DNA of 13,426 nt, taken from assembly GCA_030529305.1 (NCBI GenBank), contig JAUMXD010000040.1:1-13426 (forward strand), given 5' to 3'. Under the pieces are notes generated by a model. The model was not told the DNA's origin. It saw only the letters and a program-made list of their open reading frames with translations, and ran no database searches. The position numbers were made by a program, and so were the translations under genes. How positions within the stretch are numbered: position 1 is the stretch's first letter; each line of letters opens with the position of its first letter. This stretch comes from Allobrachymonas sp. Its GTDB lineage: Bacteria > Pseudomonadota > Gammaproteobacteria > Burkholderiales > Burkholderiaceae. Positions 7,367-13,426 of this stretch are shown in pieces.

Positions 7367-7621
7367 GGCAGTTTCTCGTCAAAAAGGTTGACTCTTGCGC
7401 AAGGTTTGGCAAGGCTGCCCAGGCGAACGGCTGATGCATGCACGGCGTGCGTGCTGCTGCACACTCCCCCGTGGTGGTAGCGGCGGGGCAGGCCCGCGCG
7501 CCGGTCCACGTCAATGACTGTTGGCTGCAGAGATGCGGCCCAGCCACCTATCGCCAGTCGTGCGCAGCGGCTAGTGTAACGTATGGTTGCAGGGCTGGCG
7601 GGGATTTTGGGCTTTGAAACC
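7367..7621 (-). promoter_or_regulatory. glyA upstream region: candidate promoter and palindrome-bearing leader
   Basis: On the minus strand TACACT (7578-7573) is a good -10 candidate, but the matching -35 position (CCGCCA) is poor. A start near 7566 would give a leader of about 200 nt. The leader holds the perfect palindromes CTTGCGCAAG (7394-7403) and TGCATGCA (7435-7442), a GTCAA/TTGAC hairpin (7378-7392) and a GTGTGC-agca-GCACGC hairpin around 7450-7465. I recognise no known riboswitch; in particular I see no glycine-riboswitch core. Confidence 0.35.
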
Positions 7622-8050
7622 TTAACTATTGGCTGGCGGAAAGTAGCGATACCAGGCGTTGTAAACCGAGCAGGCGGCGCAAAAGGCGAAGGCCCATTCC
7701 AGAAAAGAAAACACCACCAGCGCCGTTGCCGGAATGCGCCACTGCGGTTTGCCCAGCAAAAACAATGTGAGGGCAACCGTGCTGGCAATGAACAGCAACT
7801 TGCCTGCAAACATTTTGGCGCCAGCGTTTTCTTTTTTGCCCTGCCAGCCCATGTGCATGAAGATTTTTTTCCACATCAAATGCGAAGGGCATTTGTGGTG
7901 GCCGATGAAGCCTTTGACCAAGCCTTGCAAGGGCAGGATGACCAAGAACCAGGGGCTGACGAAGAGTGCCAGCAAGCACAAGGTGAAAACGATGAAGGCT
8001 TCCCAACGGATGACGTGAGAGAAAACGGGCGGAATGTCGAATCGCAACAT
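7622..8050 (-). CDS. DUF4395 family integral membrane protein, function unknown
   Basis: The gene encodes 142 residues. The sequence is very hydrophobic: membrane segments at about residues 18-45 (probably a hairpin of two), 84-100 and 105-128. The conserved DUF4395 features are a GFIGHHKCPSHLMWKK segment (C54) in the loop after the first pair, a GKKENAGAKMFAGK loop, and a terminal FLEWAFAFCAACSVYNAWY with a C124-x-x-C127 pair. The family has no established biochemical role. The three cysteines could bind metal or do redox chemistry, which is a guess. The start is supported by AGGAG seven bases upstream of the ATG (8058-8062). It is probably monocistronic: thiC upstream ends in a terminator and glyA downstream has its own leader. 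Confidence 0.85.
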   Translation of the reverse strand: MLRFDIPPVFSHVIRWEAFIVFTLCLLALFVSPWFLVILPLQGLVKGFIGHHKCPSHLMWKKIFMHMGWQGKKENAGAKMFAGKLLFIASTVALTLFLLGKPQWRIPATALVVFSFLEWAFAFCAACSVYNAWYRYFPPANS

Positions 8051-8327
8051 GAGCAGCTCCTAAGTGGTGTGTGGGTGGGATAAGTTGGCTTGAACTTGAA
8101 TGGATGCAGTTAAAAGCGGTGCGTTGCGGTGCAAATGCCCAAAGGGGTGAGGCTTGGCAGCCTGCATAAGCAGTCGCGCCTTGGTCGATCAAGTCAAATG
8201 CCAATTCATTTAATAGTGAATTATGAGCGATTGAAACAGAGTGTGCTGCCGGTTGAGCCTATTCCCTCTATTCAATCATGTGTAAACAGCTGTGGATCAT
8301 CTGCTGCACGTATTGGTGAGGGCAAGC

Positions 8328-8362
8328 AAAAAAGCCAAGGCCCGCGTGGTAGCGAGCCTTGG
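8328..8362 (-). terminator. thiC: Strong intrinsic terminator of thiC
   Basis: On the minus strand CCAAGGC (8362-8356) pairs perfectly with GCCTTGG (8341-8335). An inner CGC/GCG extends the stem, and TTTTTT (8333-8328) follows after one C. It lies 89 bp past the thiC stop codon, so the thiC transcript is probably monocistronic. Confidence 0.88.
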
Positions 8363-8388
8363 GTCTTGGTTGTATTGGGCTGCAGCGA

Positions 8389-8421
8389 TTGAACGATTAA
8401 GCGTTCAAGCAATCGTTCAAG
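8389..8421. repeat. 10-bp inverted repeat with overlapping CGTTCAAG direct repeats
   Basis: TTGAACGATT (8389-8398) and AATCGTTCAA (8411-8420) are perfect inverted arms around a 12-nt loop. The loop contains a second CGTTCAAG (8402-8409) that repeats the one at 8414-8421, so the left arm can pair with either copy. It lies in the thiC 3' untranslated region, 30 bp after the stop and before the terminator. Confidence 0.75.
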
Positions 8422-8450
8422 TGATTGACGCAGAGAGCAAGCCGTGCAAG

Positions 8451-10568
<2,118 letters not shown>

Positions 10569-10665
10569 GCTCTTCTTCCGCCGGTATGAACCGGTTCAAG
10601 TTCGCGGGTTTGGTCACTGCTGGGAATTCGACCATCTCAGCCTGCTGCGGCAGACACCCCGGAGC
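10569..10665 (-). ncRNA. TPP riboswitch (THI element) controlling thiC
   Basis: On the minus strand the aptamer runs from GCTCCGGGGTG (from 10665) through CTGAGAT (about 10641-10635), the first conserved TPP-contacting segment. It continues through GAACTTGAACCGGTTC and ATACCGGCGGAAG, the second conserved segment (family form GAACCTGAwCTGGrTAATrCCAGCG), and closes with GAGC (10572-10569). GCTC at 10665-10662 pairs with GAGC to start helix P1. Order, spacing and conserved bases all fit RF00059, and the downstream gene thiC is its classic target. Confidence 0.96.
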
Positions 10666-10673
10666 ACGCTGCG

Positions 10674-10702
10674 ATTGTAGTGAGTGCAAAGTCTTCTCTG
10701 GC
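10674..10702 (-). promoter_or_regulatory. thiC: Putative thiC promoter, with RNA start at the riboswitch edge
   Basis: On the minus strand TACAAT (10679-10674) is a near-consensus -10 box. Transcription would begin near 10667, two bases before the first P1 nucleotide of the riboswitch. The hexamer 17 bp upstream (GCCAGA) is a poor -35, so confidence comes from the -10 and its position. Confidence 0.6.
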
Positions 10703-10819
10703 CTGGTTGTTAACCCTGCACGACGATCGTTGTAAAAACCCCAGACACGGCGCACAGTTGGTAACAGATAAGTAATAGGATCAGTAATAATTGCACTTTT
10801 GGTTACAAAGGTTGCAGCT

Positions 10820-11986
10820 ATGGCTACGATGGGCAATATGGAGCGCGTCTTGCGCTTGATGGCGGAAAAGAATGCGTCAGACGTTTTCATCTCCGCCAAT
10901 GCACCGGTGATGATCAAAATCAACGGCAATATGGTGGCGGTCAACCCGCAGCGTATGACGGCCGATACCTGTCTGGTTTTGCTCAGGGAAATTTTGAGCG
11001 AGCAGCAAATCGAGGAGCTGACGCAGTTCGGCGAGATGAACGCCTCGTTTGCCTTGCAGGGCGTGGGCAACTTCCGTATCAGCGTGCTGCGCCAGCGCGG
11101 CACATATGCCGCAGTCATCCGTTACATCCCCATTGCCATTCCGGCGCTCGATACCTTGGGCCTGCCGACCGAAACGCTGATTGAATTGGTCATGCGCCAG
11201 CGCGGGCTGATCTTGATGGTGGGCGCCACCGGCTCGGGCAAGAGCACGTCGCTTGCGGCCATGCTGGACTACCGCAATCAGCACCGCAGCAGCCATATGC
11301 TGACGATTGAAGACCCGATTGAATTCGTCTTTGACAACAAACGCAGCATCATCAACCAGCGCGAGGTGGGCACCGATACGGCCGACCGCCAGGTTGCTCT
11401 GAAAAACGCCATGCGCCAGGCGCCTGATGTGATTCTGGTGGGCGAAATTCGCGATCGCGAAACCATGTCGGCTGCGCTGGCTTATGCCCAATCGGGCCAT
11501 TTGTGCTTGGCCACACTGCACGCCAGCAACAGCTATCAAACGCTCAACCGTATCCTCACCTTCTACCCTGAAGAGGTGCGCGAAACCTTGCTGGGTGACT
11601 TGGCATCGGGTCTGGCGGCCATCGTTTCGCAGCGCTTGCTGCGCACGGTCGATGGCAAACGCGTGCCCGCCTGCGAGATTCTGCTCAACAGCAAGCTGGT
11701 GTCGGAACTGATCGAAAAAGGCGACATCCTGGGTGTGAAAGATGCCATGAGCAAGTCGATGAGCGAAGGCTCGCAAACCTTTGAAGAAGACATTGCCCGC
11801 CTGATCCAGTCGGAAGTGGTGTCGCGTGAAGAGGGCTTGATGCATGCCGATTCGCCCACCAACCTGATGTGGCGCCTGCAAAACACTTCGGCCGACGGTG
11901 CCAACAACAGCGTGGCCGATGTGCAAGACGACAGCACCGAGCCGCAGTTCTCTGAAATCACGCTGGATATGGGCGATGACGACTGA
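10820..11986 (+). CDS. pilU: PilT/PilU family type IV pilus retraction ATPase (PilU-like)
   Basis: The gene encodes 388 residues. The N-terminal domain begins MERVLRLMAEKNASDVFIS, typical of PilT/PilU. The ATPase core has Walker A GATGSGKST (135-143), the Asp box TIEDPIEF, Walker B DVILVGEIRD (203-212, E209) and the His box HLCLATLHA (227-235). The tail after residue ~345, ending in QFSEITLDMGDDD, is acidic and longer than in PilT, which points to PilU. PilU is a hexameric cytoplasmic ATPase that helps PilT retract type IV pili. The frame is open from TTG 10799; ATG 10820 is preferred because AAAGG (10807-10811) lies eight bases before it. pilT is not adjacent: the gene diverges from thiC and is followed by dapE. 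It may therefore be a second PilT/PilU paralogue rather than the canonical pilTU partner. Confidence 0.9.
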   Translation: MATMGNMERVLRLMAEKNASDVFISANAPVMIKINGNMVAVNPQRMTADTCLVLLREILSEQQIEELTQFGEMNASFALQGVGNFRISVLRQRGTYAAVIRYIPIAIPALDTLGLPTETLIELVMRQRGLILMVGATGSGKSTSLAAMLDYRNQHRSSHMLTIEDPIEFVFDNKRSIINQREVGTDTADRQVALKNAMRQAPDVILVGEIRDRETMSAALAYAQSGHLCLATLHASNSYQTLNRILTFYPEEVRETLLGDLASGLAAIVSQRLLRTVDGKRVPACEILLNSKLVSELIEKGDILGVKDAMSKSMSEGSQTFEEDIARLIQSEVVSREEGLMHADSPTNLMWRLQNTSADGANNSVADVQDDSTEPQFSEITLDMGDDD

Positions 11987-12351
11987 GTCTGTACCGAAGC
12001 AGCGGCTTGTTTTAAGTGCCTAGCCACTGGGTGGCTTGCCTGTACCGAGCGCGCGTGAGCTGATTCAACGCTCCAACAACCCGCTTGGGCCAAGGCGAGG
12101 CAGTGATAGTCCTTGTGTCCGCCCTTGCTGCGGATAAGTGGCATCATCCATGCAGGCCCGTGGTATCTAGAACGAAGCCAGCAAGCCGCTCGTTAGCCCT
12201 TCAGCGGCATCGTCAGTTTGCAAAGCCGCTGCTTGCTGCGTGTCAGCGCTTTTCGGCTTTAGGCAGGTTTGTGCGTGGGCCGCTTGGTTGATATCAAGCC
12301 AGTTCGTTCGTCATTTTTATTTGCTATTCGCATTGAATAGCCCGATTTCCT
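11987..12351. other. 365-bp pilU-dapE spacer with several hairpins, no gene seen
   Basis: No open frame here has a good start or a recognisable product. Three GC-rich dyads are present: AGCCAC/GTGGCT (12022-12036), GCCGCT/AGCGGC (12185-12208) and AAAGCCG/CGGCTTT (12222-12260), the last with an inner GCTG/CAGC. None has a proper T-run, so the pilU terminator is not clear. CTGTACCGA is repeated at 11989-11997 and 12040-12048. TTGATATCAA (12288-12297) is a perfect 10-bp palindrome about 55 bp before dapE and could be an operator or part of its promoter. Confidence 0.5.
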
Positions 12352-13426
12352 ATGTCAACTCCCGTTTCATCCGATCTGTCTGATTTGCGTGCCTTGCCGG
12401 ATGCCGCTTTGCAACTGGCCCGGCAATTGATTGCTTGTGAGTCCGTCACGCCCGCAGATGGCGGTTGTCTGGATGTGATCGCCGCAGAGCTGGCACCGCA
12501 CGGCTTTGTTTGCGAGCGCATTGATCGCGGGCCGGCCGACTTTTTCGTGCGCAATCTCTGGGCCTTGCGCCCCGGCAGCCGGGGCGAGCAGGGGTCCACT
12601 GTGGTGTTTGCCGGCCATGTGGACGTGGTGCCGCCCGGCCCGGCCGAGCAATGGGCCTCGCCCCCGTTCGAGCCCACGGTGCGCGATGGCGTGCTGTATG
12701 GCCGCGGCGCCAGCGACATGAAAGGCCCGCTGGCGGCCATGATCGTGGCTGCGCAAAGCTATGTGGCGGCCCACCCGCACACGCCGCTGAACATCGGCTT
12801 TTTGATCACCAGCGACGAAGAAGGCCCGGCCAACGACGGCACCGTGGCCGTATGCCAGGCGCTGCGCGAGCGCGGCGTGCGGCTGGATCACTGCGTGGTG
12901 GGCGAACCCACGTCCGTGCAACGCACGGGCGACATGATCAAGAACGGCCGCCGCGGCAGCCTGAGCGGCAAACTCACCGTCAAGGGCGTGCAGGGCCACA
13001 TCGCCTACCCGCATCTGGCCAAAAACCCCATCCACCTGCTGGCCCCTGCGCTGGTCGAGCTGGCCGCCACGCAGTGGGATGCGGGCAATGCGCACTTTCC
13101 GCCCACGAGCTGGCAGGTCAGCAACATCCACGGCGGCACGGGCGCAAGCAACGTCATACCGGGCACGGTCACGGTTGATTTCAACTTCCGTTTTTCTACC
13201 GCTTCAACGCCCGAAAGTTTGCAGCAACAGCTCGAAGCCGTGCTGCAGCGCCACGGGCTGGATTACGACCTGCAATGGACTTTGAGCGGCCTGCCATTCT
13301 TGACCGAGCCGGGCGCTTTGGTGGATGCCGCGCGCCAGGCCATTGCCGAAGTTACGGGCCTGCAAACCGAGCTTTCCACCAGCGGCGGCACGAGTGATGG
13401 CCGCTTCATCGCGCAGATTTGCCCGC
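12352..13426 (+). CDS. dapE: Succinyl-diaminopimelate desuccinylase (3' end outside window)
   Basis: The frame is open from ATG 12352 to the window edge, giving 358 residues. Family length is ~375-400, so roughly 40 residues are missing, including the C-terminal metal-binding His region. DapE is a dinuclear zinc amidohydrolase (M20 family) that cleaves N-succinyl-LL-diaminopimelate to LL-diaminopimelate and succinate, for lysine and peptidoglycan synthesis. Visible residues are H89 and D91 in [11 protein letters not shown]122 in [15 protein letters not shown]156-E157 in [12 protein letters not shown] (E156 the likely base), and E185 in VGEPTS. Also visible are [31 protein letters not shown] and [10 protein letters not shown]. 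No Shine-Dalgarno is visible before the ATG, but no other start fits the family N-terminus better. Confidence 0.95.
   Translation, partial: MSTPVSSDLSDLRALPDAALQLARQLIACESVTPADGGCLDVIAAELAPHGFVCERIDRGPADFFVRNLWALRPGSRGEQGSTVVFAGHVDVVPPGPAEQWASPPFEPTVRDGVLYGRGASDMKGPLAAMIVAAQSYVAAHPHTPLNIGFLITSDEEGPANDGTVAVCQALRERGVRLDHCVVGEPTSVQRTGDMIKNGRRGSLSGKLTVKGVQGHIAYPHLAKNPIHLLAPALVELAATQWDAGNAHFPPTSWQVSNIHGGTGASNVIPGTVTVDFNFRFSTASTPESLQQQLEAVLQRHGLDYDLQWTLSGLPFLTEPGALVDAARQAIAEVTGLQTELSTSGGTSDGRFIAQICP

Larger units (their letters stand above)
8051..8450. other. 400-bp spacer between the DUF4395 gene and the end of thiC
   Basis: No gene is seen. The right part holds the thiC terminator (8328-8362) and a repeat/dyad cluster (8389-8421). 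The left part should contain the promoter of the DUF4395 gene on the minus strand; TTGATC followed after 18 bp by TATGCA (about 8191-8162) is a weak candidate. AATTCA/TGAATT (8203-8222) is a 6-bp dyad. The 10-mer AGCGATTGAA occurs twice, at 8226-8235 and 8384-8393. Confidence 0.4.

Noticed and set aside
6350..7480. 376-codon open frame on the plus strand, antisense to glyA
   Set aside because: It is a shadow of glyA with no recognisable domain.
7367..7570. Glycine or tetrahydrofolate riboswitch before glyA
   Set aside because: I could not find the conserved core of either class. The region may be structured, but no known aptamer is supported.
8289..8300. DnaA-box-like TGTGGATCA
   Set aside because: It is a single site with one mismatch, no cluster, no AT-rich unwinding region and no replication genes nearby. 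A similar lone TGCGGATAA near 12130 is equally uninformative.
10877..11926. 349-codon open frame on the minus strand, antisense to pilU
   Set aside because: It is a shadow of the PilT/PilU ATPase gene with no recognisable domain.
12085..12291. 68-codon frame in the pilU-dapE spacer
   Set aside because: It has no ribosome-binding site, its composition is unlike the neighbouring genes, and it overlaps the hairpin-forming segments.

Overview
The window is ordinary bacterial chromosome, most likely from a betaproteobacterium of the order Burkholderiales, probably Comamonadaceae or close to it. The grounds are the protein sequences (the style of YhdP, ZapA, GlyA, ThiC and PilU), the glyA-nrdR pair, the pilU-type ATPase next to dapE, GC-rich codon use that opens long antisense reading frames, and promoters with TACAAT-like -10 boxes. 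This is a judgement from recognised families, not from a database search. I see no rRNA, tRNA, CRISPR array, insertion sequence, prophage or defence system.

Layout. Positions 2-2587 (+) hold the C-terminal part of a YhdP/AsmA-like envelope protein. A ZapB-like coiled-coil gene (2834-3274) and zapA (3271-3627) follow, overlapping at ATGA, then murI (3803-4720) and dut (5004-5453), all on +. Convergent to dut, on the minus strand, are glyA (7366-6119) and nrdR (6069-5617), separated by a strong hairpin terminator. Further minus-strand genes are a DUF4395 membrane protein (8050-7622) and thiC (10379-8451). thiC is preceded by a clear TPP riboswitch (10665-10569) and ends in a strong intrinsic terminator (8362-8328). 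A pilU-type ATPase gene (10820-11986, +) diverges from thiC, and dapE (from 12352, +) runs off the right edge.

How the genes fit together. The left part concerns the envelope and division: YhdP-like lipid transport, the Z-ring helpers, and the D-glutamate supply for peptidoglycan; dapE at the right edge makes the diaminopimelate/lysine precursor. The centre concerns nucleotides and one-carbon units: Dut supplies dUMP, GlyA supplies methylene-tetrahydrofolate for dTMP synthesis, and NrdR represses ribonucleotide reductase genes. thiC is a stand-alone thiamine gene under feedback control by TPP.

I found no convincing new multi-gene system. The points most worth a second look are non-coding: the terminator pressed against the nrdR start codon, the long thiC leader with no obvious switch, the palindrome-bearing glyA leader, the structured pilU-dapE spacer, and a dyad/repeat cluster after thiC. 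In the proteins, the Ala/Ser-rich inserts in YhdP and MurI and the cysteine-bearing DUF4395 membrane protein stand out.
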